From assembly GCF_015354615.1 (NCBI RefSeq), contig NZ_JACAVQ010000003.1:186001-250000 (forward strand): a stretch of 64,000 nucleotides of DNA. The letters are read 5' to 3'. The notes below the pieces were generated by a model. It was not told the origin of the DNA and did not search any database. It was given only the letters and a program-made list of their open reading frames with translations. The first letter of the stretch is position 1, and every line of letters starts with the position of its first letter. Source of the DNA: Aliidiomarina indica. Its GTDB lineage: Bacteria; Pseudomonadota; Gammaproteobacteria; Enterobacterales; Alteromonadaceae. A program made the position numbers and the translations under genes. This document shows positions 7,605-18,493 of the stretch, in pieces.

Positions 7605-10397
7605 TCAGTGAGCTTCATCCCAATTGTCGCCAATGCCCGCTTCCGCAATTAATGGAACATCGAGGGTAACGGCTTGTTCCATTACCTTCACGAGCGCTTC
7701 TACGTAGTGTTCAACCCGTTCCTCGCGAATCTCGAACACCAATTCGTCGTGAACTTGCATGGTCATAAACACGTCACCGTCTTCTTTAATATTTTCCGAA
7801 GTACTTAGCCAATTGGCGACATCGAGCATCGCTTTTTTAATGATATCGGCTGCAGAGCCTTGCATTGGTGCGTTAATTGCGGCCCTTTCAGCAGCTTTTC
7901 GGCGCGGAACATTACGGGCATTAATTTCCGGCAGGTACAAGCGGCGCCCGAAAATGGTCTCCACGTAACCGGCTTCTGCGGCTTGCTTGCGTGTTCGATC
8001 CATATAATCTTGAACCCCTGGGAAGCGTTCAAAGTACACGTTCATATAATGCTGAGCATCCCGTTGGCCAATGTTCAGCTGGCGCGACAAGCCAAATGTA
8101 GACATGCCATAAATCAATCCAAAATTAACCGCTTTGGCGCTGCGACGCTGCTCACTCGACACCTGCTCTAGGGGCACACCAAACACTTCTGCGGCCGTGG
8201 CTTTATGAATATCGCGGCCTCTGGCAAACGCCTCCAACAAACCTTTCGATTGAGATAAATGGGCCATGATACGCAGTTCAATTTGACTGTAATCGATTGC
8301 CACGATCTTATAGCCAGGAGGCGCGACAAAAGCCTTGCGCACGCGGCGCCCTGCTTCATTGCGGATCGGTATGTTCTGCAAGTTTGGATCCGTTGACGAC
8401 AGCCGGCCCGTGGCGGTGACCGCTTGATGGTACGAGGTATGAATACGCCCAGTGTCCGCATTCACCATGCGCGGCAATTTATCCGTATACGTGGATTTCA
8501 ACTTCGCCAATCCGCGATGGCGCAATATTAATTCCGGCAAAGGATAATCTAGCGCCAGCTCTTGCAACACTTCTTCGGCAGTTGACGGCGCACCTTTGGG
8601 GGTTTTCTTCTTCACCGGCAAACCTAACTCTTCATACAAAATGGTTTGCAGCTGCTTGGTGGAGTTTAAGTTAAACGGCTGGCCAGCGATCTCGTAGGCT
8701 TTCTTTTCTATCTCCGCTAACTCTTTGGTAATCTCTTTACTCTGCTCCGCCAATAACGCTGAATCGATTAATACGCCGCGCCGCTCCATCATTGCCAACA
8801 CCGGCAGGATAGGAATTTCCAGCTCGCGCAGAACGTCCGGTAGCTTGCCTTCCTTTAATACCTTCGGCCAAAGAATTTCATGCAATTGCAGCGTCACATC
8901 CGCATCTTCCGCTGCATAGCGCGCGGCCTCTGCAATCGACACTTCATCAAAGCGCTTTTGCTTGGCACCCTTGCCCGCGACTTCTGCAAATGAGATCGGC
9001 TTATGGCCTAAGTATTGTAGCGATAACGTATCCATATCATGGCGCGAACTCGTGCTATTAAGCACGTAAGAATTCAGCATGGTATCGTTTAAAATTCCCC
9101 GCAGCCGGATACCTTGATTGCGCAGTACGTGTAAATCGTACTTGAGGTTTTGACCGATCTTCTTCGGTGTTTCATCAGTGAATAGCGGCGTTAATTGCTC
9201 AAGAACCCAGTCGCGATCCAGTTGCTTTGGCCCATCCAAGTCTTGATGGGTAAGGGGAATATATGCCGCCTGTCCTGGCCCAACGGCGAAGGAGAGCCCC
9301 ACCAAATCTGCTTGCATATAGTCGAGACTGGTTGTTTCCGTATCGAAAGCATAGTACTCGGCTTGCTCCAGCTTTTTCAGCCATGCCTGGAAGGTGTCTT
9401 TATCGGTAATGGTGACATAATCTGCATAACTCACGGATCCAAAATCGAGGCTTCCTGAGCCGCCAGCATTGTCTTCTGACGGCACGTCACCCCCATGCTC
9501 GGGCGCCTTCTCTCCCTTTTCTAGCAGTTCGCTTAACCAACGGCGGAACTCACAGGACTTATAGAGTTCGGCAAGACGTTGATCATCGGGCTCGCTTAAG
9601 GTGAGCTGGTCTGGCGTAAACTCCAATTCCACATCGAGTTTAATGGTTGCGAGCTCTTTCGATAATAAAAGTATGTCTTTATGCTCTGCCACTTTCTCCG
9701 GCATCGTTTTCGAGCCGCGAAACTTAAGTTCACTTAATTTTTCTGGGTGCTCCAACATAGCATCGATACTTTCCATGCCTTGCAACATGGCTAGCGCCGT
9801 TTTCTCACCAACGCCGGGCAATCCGGGAATGTTATCTGAGCTGTCACCCATTAACGCCAAGTAGTCGATGATTTGATCGGGCCGAACCCCATACTTTTCC
9901 GAAACACCGGCCTCGTCGAGAATAGTATTGGTCATGGTGTTAATCAGAATCACATGCTCATCAACTAACTGGGCCATATCCTTATCGCCGGTACTTATCA
10001 AGGTAGTGCGCCCTTCTGCCGAAGCCTGCATGGCCAGAGTGCCAATCACATCATCAGCTTCTACACCCTCTACAGAAATCAAAGGTAGCCCCATCGCCCG
10101 AATAATTTGATGCAGAGGCTCGATCTGACTGCGCAGATCATCCGGCATGGGCGGACGGTTCGCTTTATAAGCGTCGTACAACTCATTGCGAAAGGTCTCG
10201 CCCTTGGCGTCAAACACCACCGCCATATGGGTTGGGTTATACTGCTTAAGAAGGCTTCTTAGCATGTTCACCACCCCGTAAATCGCACCCGTGGCTTCAC
10301 CCGCGGAATTGGTTAAATGAGGTGGCGCATAGTAAGCTCTGAATAAATAAGAAGAACCATCCACAAGAATGAATGGCTGCTCTGGAATGCTTGGCAT
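7605..10397 (-). CDS. polA: DNA polymerase I
   Basis: 930 residues (E. coli 928) from the ATG at MPSIPEQPFILVDGSSY; the frame is open 53 codons upstream but the start chosen matches the family. Three domains are clear: 5'-nuclease (about 1-295, with ILVDGSSYLFRAYYAP, VFDAKGETFRNELYDAYKANR, GVEADDVIG and STGDKDMAQLV); 3'-5' exonuclease (about 350-530, with intact YYAFDTETTSLD); and polymerase (from about 540) with motif A VAIDYSQIELRIMAHLS, the O-helix RRSAKAVNFGLIYGMS and motif C MQVHDELVFEI near 880. It repairs gaps and removes Okazaki RNA primers. A perfect DnaA box in reverse orientation (TGTGGATAA, 10506-10514) lies about 110 bp upstream of the start. Confidence 0.97.
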   Translation of the reverse strand: MPSIPEQPFILVDGSSYLFRAYYAPPHLTNSAGEATGAIYGVVNMLRSLLKQYNPTHMAVVFDAKGETFRNELYDAYKANRPPMPDDLRSQIEPLHQIIRAMGLPLISVEGVEADDVIGTLAMQASAEGRTTLISTGDKDMAQLVDEHVILINTMTNTILDEAGVSEKYGVRPDQIIDYLALMGDSSDNIPGLPGVGEKTALAMLQGMESIDAMLEHPEKLSELKFRGSKTMPEKVAEHKDILLLSKELATIKLDVELEFTPDQLTLSEPDDQRLAELYKSCEFRRWLSELLEKGEKAPEHGGDVPSEDNAGGSGSLDFGSVSYADYVTITDKDTFQAWLKKLEQAEYYAFDTETTSLDYMQADLVGLSFAVGPGQAAYIPLTHQDLDGPKQLDRDWVLEQLTPLFTDETPKKIGQNLKYDLHVLRNQGIRLRGILNDTMLNSYVLNSTSSRHDMDTLSLQYLGHKPISFAEVAGKGAKQKRFDEVSIAEAARYAAEDADVTLQLHEILWPKVLKEGKLPDVLRELEIPILPVLAMMERRGVLIDSALLAEQSKEITKELAEIEKKAYEIAGQPFNLNSTKQLQTILYEELGLPVKKKTPKGAPSTAEEVLQELALDYPLPELILRHRGLAKLKSTYTDKLPRMVNADTGRIHTSYHQAVTATGRLSSTDPNLQNIPIRNEAGRRVRKAFVAPPGYKIVAIDYSQIELRIMAHLSQSKGLLEAFARGRDIHKATAAEVFGVPLEQVSSEQRRSAKAVNFGLIYGMSTFGLSRQLNIGQRDAQHYMNVYFERFPGVQDYMDRTRKQAAEAGYVETIFGRRLYLPEINARNVPRRKAAERAAINAPMQGSAADIIKKAMLDVANWLSTSENIKEDGDVFMTMQVHDELVFEIREERVEHYVEALVKVMEQAVTLDVPLIAEAGIGDNWDEAH

Positions 10398-10619
10398 AAA
10401 CAAACCCTGATTTGAAGACGCTATAGAATGGATGTAAGCATGCCACAGGAACTGGCATGTGGCTAATGTCTGATGGGTCACTGCGCCATGGTTGGGCTGA
10501 CAACCTGTGGATAACTCTGTGAAGAAATAGGGAAACCTGCCGTGTATCCGAAACATCGGATGGCAGCATAGGTTGCTTAAGTAATTGATTTAACGGGACT
10601 AAAAGACGACACCCGGATT

Positions 10620-10868
10620 ACTTTTGTTCTTGTTTTTGTACTACCCGAGAATGTGGAAAGTTTTCCGAACGGTTGAACATGATCATCTGAGAGCGACAAC
10701 TGATTTGTGCGATGATCTATGCGACTGCGGGAACCGTTCAACGTTTACATTGCCCAAACAATTGGGTGCAAAGGAGGATTACCTTTGCAGTAGTAAGCGT
10801 TTGCCACATCGGGAAGCTAGATTAGCACAACCGAGACACGATTCCAGATCAATTTGTGATCTTTTTTA
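10620..10868 (+). ncRNA. Candidate structured small RNA between polA and elbB
   Basis: This non-coding stretch is dense in inverted repeats: GGAAA/TTTCC (10655-10666), AACCGTTC pairing with GAACGGTT (10667 and 10732), GATCATC/GATGATC (10681 and 10711), CCCAA/TTGGG (10753-10766), and a perfect 8-bp hairpin TGCAAAGG/CCTTTGCA with loop AGGATTA (10767-10789). It ends in AGATCA-ATTTG-TGATCT-TTTTT (10846-10867), a terminator shape although the stem is AT-rich. No + strand gene lies upstream (polA diverges), so a non-coding transcript is the simplest reading. GGA in the loop would suit CsrA/RsmA binding but is not proof. It could instead be part of the elbB leader. Confidence 0.35.
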
Positions 10869-10915
10869 ACATTTTTTAATCTGAACAAACGCCCTTTTAT
10901 GCAAGGAGAGATATA

Positions 10916-11572
10916 ATGAAAAAAATCGCCGTATTATTAAGTGGTTGCGGAGTATTTGACGGAAGCGAGATTTACGAAACTGTCATCACCCTCCTCTCAA
11001 TTGAGAAAAATGGCGCTCAGTATCAGTGCTTCGCCCCCGATCGAGCACAGCTGCATGTTGTCAATCACCGAACTCAAGATATTAATCCAAATAGTAAACG
11101 GAATAGCTTAACGGAAGCGGCACGCTTAGCCCGGGGCGAGATTAAATCCATCAGTGAGTTAGATATACGCGAATTTGACGCCCTCATCGTTCCCGGCGGG
11201 TTTGGTGCTGCCAAGAATTTTTCTGATTTCGCACTTCGCGGTGCCGAAGCTACGGCGGACGACTCCGTTGTTGAATTCTGTCGTGCCTTTAAAAATAACA
11301 ACAAGCCGGTCGGTTATATGTGTATTGCCCCTTCCCTGCTGCCTTTTGTGTATGGCAAAGGGGTGAAGCTAACCATCGGCAATGACAAAGCAACTGCCGA
11401 CGCGCTCACGGGCTTAGGCGCTGAGCACATTGAATGCCCTGTTGACGACATCGTGGTCGATGACACGCATCGGGTTGTTACCACTCCCGCATATATGCTG
11501 GCAACATCACTCACAGAAGCGTCTAAGGGCATCGAAGCCTTGGTCACAAAAGTGATTGCTCTCTCTGACTAA
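10916..11572 (+). CDS. elbB: ElbB, DJ-1/PfpI-like glyoxalase-type protein
   Basis: 218 residues, ribosome site GGAGA 8 bp before the ATG. Type 1 glutamine-amidotransferase-like fold: N-terminal MKKIAVLLSGCGVFDGSEIYE is the ElbB signature, PGGFGAAKN follows the central strand, and the nucleophile-elbow Cys is Cys136 in YMCIAPSLLP. E. coli ElbB has weak glyoxalase III activity and was linked to isoprenoid synthesis; its physiological role is not settled. A bidirectional terminator follows. Confidence 0.92.
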   Translation: MKKIAVLLSGCGVFDGSEIYETVITLLSIEKNGAQYQCFAPDRAQLHVVNHRTQDINPNSKRNSLTEAARLARGEIKSISELDIREFDALIVPGGFGAAKNFSDFALRGAEATADDSVVEFCRAFKNNNKPVGYMCIAPSLLPFVYGKGVKLTIGNDKATADALTGLGAEHIECPVDDIVVDDTHRVVTTPAYMLATSLTEASKGIEALVTKVIALSD

Positions 11573-11587
11573 TCCGTAGAATCCCAT

Positions 11588-11617
11588 AAAAAAAGAGGAG
11601 CAATGCTCCTCTTTTTT
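11588..11617. terminator. Bidirectional terminator between elbB and the DUF945 gene
   Basis: AAAAAAAGAGGAGCA/TGCTCCTCTTTTTT is symmetric, with T runs on both strands, and lies between convergent genes. Confidence 0.92.
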
Positions 11618-11644
11618 ATGGCTCTTATCTAAGTGACTAGAACA

Positions 11645-12853
11645 CTACTGCATTCCCATTTCTTCGAGGTCGAGTTGTTCACCATTTAAGTAAAAATGAC
11701 CGTCCCGCATCTCAAATAACCAAGGTAACTGCTCTGTGGTAATCATCATCATCGCCATCAGCGCAATCAACGGCAGCTCCTCTACATGCAGCGATAGTTC
11801 GATATACTGCATGAGGAACTCAGGGTCGTTCAACAGGTCGAGCTGAAACTCATCCTGGCTTAAATCAATATCGGCGACCGTAAGTTCGCCATGCAGATGT
11901 GCGCGGCCTAACCCTTCTGCTTCAAACTCGAAGGTGTTTAGCGTGAGCTTAGCATCGTTATTATGCAGTAATTCGTACAGCAACCCCGCCATATAGTCTT
12001 CGTCTTCGAGTAGCTCCGGATCCCGTTGCAGTGCCTCAAACAGTGCATAATTCGCACCTTCAAGCTCAAATTCGATCAGTCCTGTGCCTGTCCCTACATC
12101 CGGAATATTAAAGTGACCAAGTTCATAACGCATGCCGCCGGAAGCAAAACCATCTTCCACGATCAGGTGTGAAGCAAAGCGCATATCAGTAACGGCAAAG
12201 TTTAAGTCCGGCGTTTCTGCGGTAACGCCAGAGAACGTCATGTCCACCTGTTGATGATGGAGCTTACCTAAGCGCCAGGCTGTATGAGACTCTATTGCAG
12301 TTGCGCCCACTTCGAAATGACCTGGGTCAACATCGTGAGTCAACAGGAAACCTGGGTTGTTAAAGGTAAAGTGCAGCGTAGAATCGGTAGCCACAACCTG
12401 CAAAATACTCTCTGGAATATTAAGAATCAGACCTTCATCGAGTTCTTTTTCAATCGTCGGAATCGAATACTCCATGGTTAAGCCGCCCATCCCAGCAACA
12501 CCCGTCGATGTAAAGGCTTGGCCATCAAAAATAGTGTCGTTGACGTTACTTCCGAACACCACTAGCTGTCCTGAACCATTGATTTTTGTTCTTAAAAATC
12601 CATAGTTGAGGTCGATTACCTCGCGGTAACGGAGTTCATCAATACCTTCAACGCTTATATGCATTTCTAATTGGCCTGAACCCCAACGTTGTTCCAGCCA
12701 GATTAAATCAATGTTGTAACCCGACTGCTCGGCAATGCGCTCAGCAAGCTGCTCAAACACATCCGTTGTTGCATTCTTTGTTGCCGTTTGCCCAACGACA
12801 TAACCCCCAAGCAATACCACTGCAATCACAATGGCGATAATTCCCTTTCTCAT
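11645..12853 (-). CDS. DUF945 family protein (YdgA-like)
   Basis: 402 residues. One N-terminal hydrophobic segment (IIAIVIAVVLLGGYVVGQ, about 4-22) anchors the protein or acts as an uncleaved signal; the remainder is a beta-rich exported domain with repeated patterns such as GSGQL, GLGRAHLHGELTVADIDL and an acidic C-terminal end. This matches DUF945/YdgA, an inner-membrane-associated periplasmic family of unknown function. Next gene downstream is the ElbB terminator; the SLC13 permease starts a new unit 43 bp upstream. Confidence 0.8.
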   Translation of the reverse strand: MRKGIIAIVIAVVLLGGYVVGQTATKNATTDVFEQLAERIAEQSGYNIDLIWLEQRWGSGQLEMHISVEGIDELRYREVIDLNYGFLRTKINGSGQLVVFGSNVNDTIFDGQAFTSTGVAGMGGLTMEYSIPTIEKELDEGLILNIPESILQVVATDSTLHFTFNNPGFLLTHDVDPGHFEVGATAIESHTAWRLGKLHHQQVDMTFSGVTAETPDLNFAVTDMRFASHLIVEDGFASGGMRYELGHFNIPDVGTGTGLIEFELEGANYALFEALQRDPELLEDEDYMAGLLYELLHNNDAKLTLNTFEFEAEGLGRAHLHGELTVADIDLSQDEFQLDLLNDPEFLMQYIELSLHVEELPLIALMAMMMITTEQLPWLFEMRDGHFYLNGEQLDLEEMGMQ

Positions 12854-12896
12854 AGCACGTTACCTTTTTTGTCAGTTTCTTAAATCGATCATACCG

Positions 12897-14828
12897 TTAC
12901 AGTGGCCAGAAAAATAGTAGGGCCGGAATACCTATTGCAATAACAATCACTTCGAGAGGCAGCCCTAAGCGCCAGTAGTCCCCGAATTTAAATCCACCGG
13001 GGCCTAGTATCAACGTATTGTTTTGATGCGCAATAGGCGTGAGGAAGGCGCATGAGGCACCCACCGCGACCGCCATTAAAAACGCATCCGGATTTACTTG
13101 CAGCTGCGATGCCGTGCTCAATGCCACCGGACACATCACAGCGGCTGTGGCGGCATTGTTCATCACACTCGACAGCACGGTGGTTAATATCAGCACCCAA
13201 GTTAGCGCGGCTACTGCGTTTCCAGCGGCCATATAGGTCAGAATAAAATCCACTAAGGTATCGGCGGCGCCTGTTTGCTCCATGGCCATGGCCACAGGGA
13301 TCAGGGCTGCTAGAAGCACCACAACGGTCCAGTCGATACTCTCATACACTTGCCGCAAGGGAATAACTCGCAACGCCATAATGGCAAAAACACCGGCGGT
13401 AAATGCTACCGCCGCCGAGGTAATACCCATAGCCGCGGCGGCCACTGCGCTAATCATTATGGCAGAGGCGAACATGGCGCGCTTTTTACTAGGAACTCGA
13501 ACCGTGCGCTCGGCGAGTGGCACACAACTGGCGTTTGCAGCGAACTGTGCCAGTGCATCTGGCTCGCCCTGAAGCAGCAGCACGCTACCGGATTGAATCT
13601 TCGTGCGACGTAAGCGACGCACCCGTTGATTACCCTCGTAGGAAATCGCCAAGAGGTTAAGTCCAAGCCGGCTGCGTAAACGTAAGTCTGCAGCCGTCGT
13701 CCCTATAATTTGCGAATCTGGCATGACCACCATTTCAACCAGTACCACTTCGCTATTGTCGGAAGCCCGAGGCACCAAATCTGCATCCGCGCGACTGGTG
13801 ACGCCGCCTCGCAGCGTACTTTTACCGTATGCAGTTACCTTTCGATCAAACCAAGCGGGGCGATCCTCAAATTCCTCATCAACATGAGGGGGAAGATTAT
13901 CTGACTCTTCCTCTTCGTCTTCTTCAGGACGCGGTGGCGTCACATTATCCACGAGGCGTAAACCCAGCACATTTAAGGCTTGGCTCAAGGATTCAGGCTC
14001 CGCTTTAATTACTAATAAATCGCCCTTGCCTAAACGCTCATATCCCCGCGTGTTCACCACTTTCACTTTACCACGCACCAGACCAATCACTTCCGCGTCC
14101 GATTCTTGCAGCGCGTTATCAAGTTCGCGGACGGTCATCCCGTCCGCTTTACCACCCTCAGATACCCGCACCTCGGTGAGATATTTTCCGGTATCAAAAC
14201 CCTCCGCATCTGTTCGCTCCCGTTTGGGCACAAAACGCCAACCAATGATGGCGATAAAGAGAACACCGGCCAAGGATACGAGCACCCCCACAGGTGCAAA
14301 ATCAAACATTTGATAGCCTTCACCTAAGGCTTCGGCCCGAATACCGGAGACAATGAGATTAGGGGGTGTACCAATTAGGGTTGTCATACCGCCCAAGATG
14401 GAGCCAAAGGCAACGGGCATCAGTACCCGGCCCGCGGGGATGCTTAATTTATTCGCCAGCTGAATCGCGATAGGCATGAGTAACGCCATCGCGCCGACAT
14501 TGTTCATAAAGGCAGACAAGATGGCCGCTAACCCGGTTAACGACGCGATTGTGGTCATTACCCCACCACCCGATGGCGTTAATTTATGCGCCACCACATC
14601 AATGGCACCGGTGGCTTGCAAACTAAAGCTCAGAACCAACACCGCAGCCACGGTAATCACCGCGGGATGTCCAAATCCATAAAAGGCAGTATCGGTGGTG
14701 ACTAAGCCAAGCGCCACACAGGCGATTAAAGCCCCAAGAGCCACTACATCATGGCGCCAGCGGCCCCAAACAAACAGGACCAACATGATCACCAACACAC
14801 TTAGAATCTTAATTTCCGGCAATGTCAT
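12897..14828 (-). CDS. SLC13-family permease with two cytoplasmic RCK_C (TrkA-C) domains
   Basis: 644 residues from the ATG at MTLPEIKILSVLVIM, preceded by AAGGAA 7 bp upstream. Helices fill the N-terminal third (signature FMNNVGAMALLMPIAIQLA and GGMTTLIGTPPNLIVSG) and the C-terminal third (VMNNAATAAVMCPVALSTA, LTPIAHQNNTLILGPGGF). Between them lies a soluble insert of about 250 residues carrying two TrkA-C domains (around KYLTEVRVSEGGKADGMTVREL and VVLVEMVVMPDSQIIGTTAADL). This layout is the anion:sodium symporter type used for sulfate, phosphate or dicarboxylates; the substrate is not evident. It lies directly after aroE (27 bp). Confidence 0.9.
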   Translation of the reverse strand: MTLPEIKILSVLVIMLVLFVWGRWRHDVVALGALIACVALGLVTTDTAFYGFGHPAVITVAAVLVLSFSLQATGAIDVVAHKLTPSGGGVMTTIASLTGLAAILSAFMNNVGAMALLMPIAIQLANKLSIPAGRVLMPVAFGSILGGMTTLIGTPPNLIVSGIRAEALGEGYQMFDFAPVGVLVSLAGVLFIAIIGWRFVPKRERTDAEGFDTGKYLTEVRVSEGGKADGMTVRELDNALQESDAEVIGLVRGKVKVVNTRGYERLGKGDLLVIKAEPESLSQALNVLGLRLVDNVTPPRPEEDEEEESDNLPPHVDEEFEDRPAWFDRKVTAYGKSTLRGGVTSRADADLVPRASDNSEVVLVEMVVMPDSQIIGTTAADLRLRSRLGLNLLAISYEGNQRVRRLRRTKIQSGSVLLLQGEPDALAQFAANASCVPLAERTVRVPSKKRAMFASAIMISAVAAAAMGITSAAVAFTAGVFAIMALRVIPLRQVYESIDWTVVVLLAALIPVAMAMEQTGAADTLVDFILTYMAAGNAVAALTWVLILTTVLSSVMNNAATAAVMCPVALSTASQLQVNPDAFLMAVAVGASCAFLTPIAHQNNTLILGPGGFKFGDYWRLGLPLEVIVIAIGIPALLFFWPL

Positions 14829-14855
14829 TCGGCGTTCCTTGTGATTGCGCGTCAA

Positions 14856-15683
14856 TTACCGCAGTTCTGTGAGCGCTCGCTCAATATTTGGGCGTTGCCC
14901 TGTCCATAAACGAAAACTTTCTGCTGCCTGACCCACCAGCATGCCAAATCCATCTGCCACAAAGCAACTCCGACTTTGCGCCCACTGCATAAACGCCGTC
15001 GGTTTTGTTCCATAGACCATGTCGTAGCAAAACGGTTTACTGTTAAGCACATGTTCAGAAAGCTCAGGTCGCTCATCCGCCAAACCTGCAGATGTGGCAT
15101 TAATAATAAGGTCCCATGGTTGATTCAATGTAGGCGCACTCAGTTCCATAGCCACTATTTTTTGCGTTTCCCCATCCGGTTTACGCTGCTGCCACTGCGT
15201 CACGATCGCTTCCGCCTTGGCGATACTTCGGTTTGCTATGGTCAGTTGCGCGATTTGAGCGGATAAAAGTGGCCCTACAACGCCTCGCGCCGCTCCTCCG
15301 GCCCCAACCAAAAGCACGCGCGCTCCGGCTAAGGGGGCGCCTAAACGTTCCAAATCTAACAGTAAGCCGGCACCATCGGTATTTTCGCCATGCCATCCAC
15401 TCTCGGTCTTCACCAAGGTGTTTACCGCGCCAGCAAATTGTGCGCGCGGACTCACGGTAGCGACTAGAGTTAGCGCTAACTCCTTTAAAGGCAGGGTCAC
15501 GTTCGCGCCCTGTCCACCGGCCGCCGCAAACGCCCGAAACTGTTCTGGAAAATCCGTGGGCGATGCTAAACTGCGAGTATATTCAATACGAAGCCCAAAT
15601 TCGCGCGCAAAGCACTGATGGATATCAGGCGATCGACTATGCGCTATCGGGCTGCCGAACACGGTGAACTTATATTCCGACAT
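14856..15683 (-). CDS. aroE: Shikimate dehydrogenase (NADP)
   Basis: 275 residues from MSEYKFTVFGSPIAHSRSP (the frame continues 32 codons upstream into trHb sequence). Reduces 3-dehydroshikimate to shikimate in aromatic amino acid synthesis. Visible motifs: shikimate-binding SRSP near residue 14, catalytic Lys in NVTLPLKE, Asp in ENTDGAG, NADP glycine loop VLLVGAGGAARGVV and the basic NRSIAKAE after it. In relatives aroE belongs to the dprA-smg-yrdD-tsaC-hemF string; here it is cut off from it by the haemoglobin and a hypothetical gene. Only 14 bp separate its start from the divergent haemoglobin start, so its promoter must overlap that gene. Confidence 0.94.
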   Translation of the reverse strand: MSEYKFTVFGSPIAHSRSPDIHQCFAREFGLRIEYTRSLASPTDFPEQFRAFAAAGGQGANVTLPLKELALTLVATVSPRAQFAGAVNTLVKTESGWHGENTDGAGLLLDLERLGAPLAGARVLLVGAGGAARGVVGPLLSAQIAQLTIANRSIAKAEAIVTQWQQRKPDGETQKIVAMELSAPTLNQPWDLIINATSAGLADERPELSEHVLNSKPFCYDMVYGTKPTAFMQWAQSRSCFVADGFGMLVGQAAESFRLWTGQRPNIERALTELR

Positions 15684-15697
15684 GAACGAAGGACCCC

Positions 15698-16144
15698 ATG
15701 TTAAAACGCTGGTTACAAAGATTTCAGTCTGAACATAGTGTTGCAGATCCGCAAGAAGAAAGTGCCGAAGAAGCGACAATTTACGCCCAATTGGGAGGCG
15801 AAATAGCGGTGCGTCACATGGCTCAGCGGTTTTACGCCATTATGGATACAGATCCGGAAGTTGCGGAACTGAGAGCCATCCATCCGCAAAGCCTTGCACA
15901 CAGTGAACAAAAATTTTTTGAATTTTTAAGTGGTTGGTTCGACGGGCCGCAACTGTATGTAGAGAAATATGGGCACCCCATGCTGCGCGCACGTCATTTA
16001 CCCTTCGCCATCGACACCAAGATGCGCGACCAATGGCTGCACTGCATCTATCAAACCTTAGATGAACAGGTACCGGCTGGCCCGCTGCATAATGAAATAC
16101 GCCAGCGGTTTACCCGACTGGCGCATCACATGATTAATCAATAA
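15698..16144 (+). CDS. Group II truncated haemoglobin
   Basis: 148 residues. A 25-residue N-terminal extension precedes a 2-on-2 globin: YAQLGGEIAVRHMAQRFYAIM (helices A/B, Tyr46 as likely B10), FFEFLSGWFDGPQLYVEKYGHPMLRARHLPFAI with the proximal His100, and the group-II Trp at 113 (RDQWLHCIYQTL). Such YjbI-type haemoglobins bind O2, NO or peroxide; a role in oxygen delivery or nitrosative stress is inferred. AAGGA lies just before the ATG. Starts are only 14 bp from those of aroE on the other strand, an unusually tight divergent pair. Confidence 0.88.
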   Translation: MLKRWLQRFQSEHSVADPQEESAEEATIYAQLGGEIAVRHMAQRFYAIMDTDPEVAELRAIHPQSLAHSEQKFFEFLSGWFDGPQLYVEKYGHPMLRARHLPFAIDTKMRDQWLHCIYQTLDEQVPAGPLHNEIRQRFTRLAHHMINQ

Positions 16145-16187
16145 CCCACATAGCGCACGCAAGACCCTCGCGGCGCTATGGTCTGGT

Positions 16188-16823
16188 TTATGCTTTTTCT
16201 TTTTGCTTCTCTAATCGCGCCTTGCGACCGGCAAAACCACTCTTGGTTTTATCGTCTAAACCATAATCCATTGCTTGATCACAAACGGCAATGGCGGCGT
16301 CGTAATCGCCATCTTCGGCCAGAAGCGTTGCATAATTTTGGAAAGTCGCCACATGGGGAAGCTTACCACCATTGGCTTTTTTCAACGGCTTGGCAATTTT
16401 ATCGAACTCTTCAACGTGCTGTTGCGAATAGGTTTTGCATAAAGCACGGGCACCACTATTTTTCCGATTCTTATAGCTAGTATCGACAATAGTCTGATAG
16501 AGACGATGGCGGGCCACGGGATCAGATTCATGTTCAAGGGCGGCAATCGCCTGTTGTAACTCAGCCGGAACATCGGCTCCGAGTGGCGACGGCTGGGTTT
16601 GACTCTCCCCTTTAATAACAGGTTCAGCCGCTGGCGTAGAAGGCTTTTCGTACTCCGCAGGCTTGCTTGGAGCCGGTGCAGGTTTGCTTGGCGCAGCGCT
16701 TGATGTCGCCGAAATTTTATCTTGGCTATCTGTGCTCGATGACGCTTTGCGCTGGGAATGGCGATACGCTAAAAACACGATCACAATGATCGCAACGACA
16801 ATAAGAAATGAAATGCTACCCAT
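16188..16823 (-). CDS. Membrane-anchored hypothetical protein with a TPR-like domain
   Basis: 211 residues, not recognised as a named family. Residues 4-19 form a single hydrophobic anchor (ISFLIVVAIIVIVFLAY), then a Ser/Pro/Ala/Lys-rich linker (about 25-80, with APSKPAPAPSKPAE), then a helical domain of about 120 residues (VPAELQQAIAALEHESDPVARHRLYQTIV ... ATFQNYATLLAEDGDYDAAIAVCDQAMDYG) whose last part reads as a TPR-type helix pair. The layout suits an inner-membrane scaffold protein. Flanked by the haemoglobin (convergent) and hemF (100 bp upstream, same strand). Confidence 0.7.
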   Translation of the reverse strand: MGSISFLIVVAIIVIVFLAYRHSQRKASSSTDSQDKISATSSAAPSKPAPAPSKPAEYEKPSTPAAEPVIKGESQTQPSPLGADVPAELQQAIAALEHESDPVARHRLYQTIVDTSYKNRKNSGARALCKTYSQQHVEEFDKIAKPLKKANGGKLPHVATFQNYATLLAEDGDYDAAIAVCDQAMDYGLDDKTKSGFAGRKARLEKQKEKA

Positions 16824-16922
16824 GGTTGCCCTCTGCTTCGTTTATTTTTTATGCAAAACAGCATAATAGCAAAGGAAAGCGGTGACAACCCTAGCGTGGC
16901 CTTCCAGCCACAAGCATGACCC

Positions 16923-18436
<1,514 letters not shown>

Positions 18437-18493
18437 AATACATTCCTCTTGCGCGCGCTCTGTGTAAGCAGTTATTCACAATATCGGTGGGTA

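Noticed and set aside
10624-10869. 81-codon open frame in the polA-elbB gap
   Set aside because: Runs through the hairpin cluster and ends in the terminator T run; composition is not protein-like, so the stretch is better read as structured RNA.
16149-16180. CATAGCGC/GCGCTATG inverted repeat behind the haemoglobin gene
   Set aside because: Could be a terminator between convergent genes, but there is no proper T run directly after either arm.
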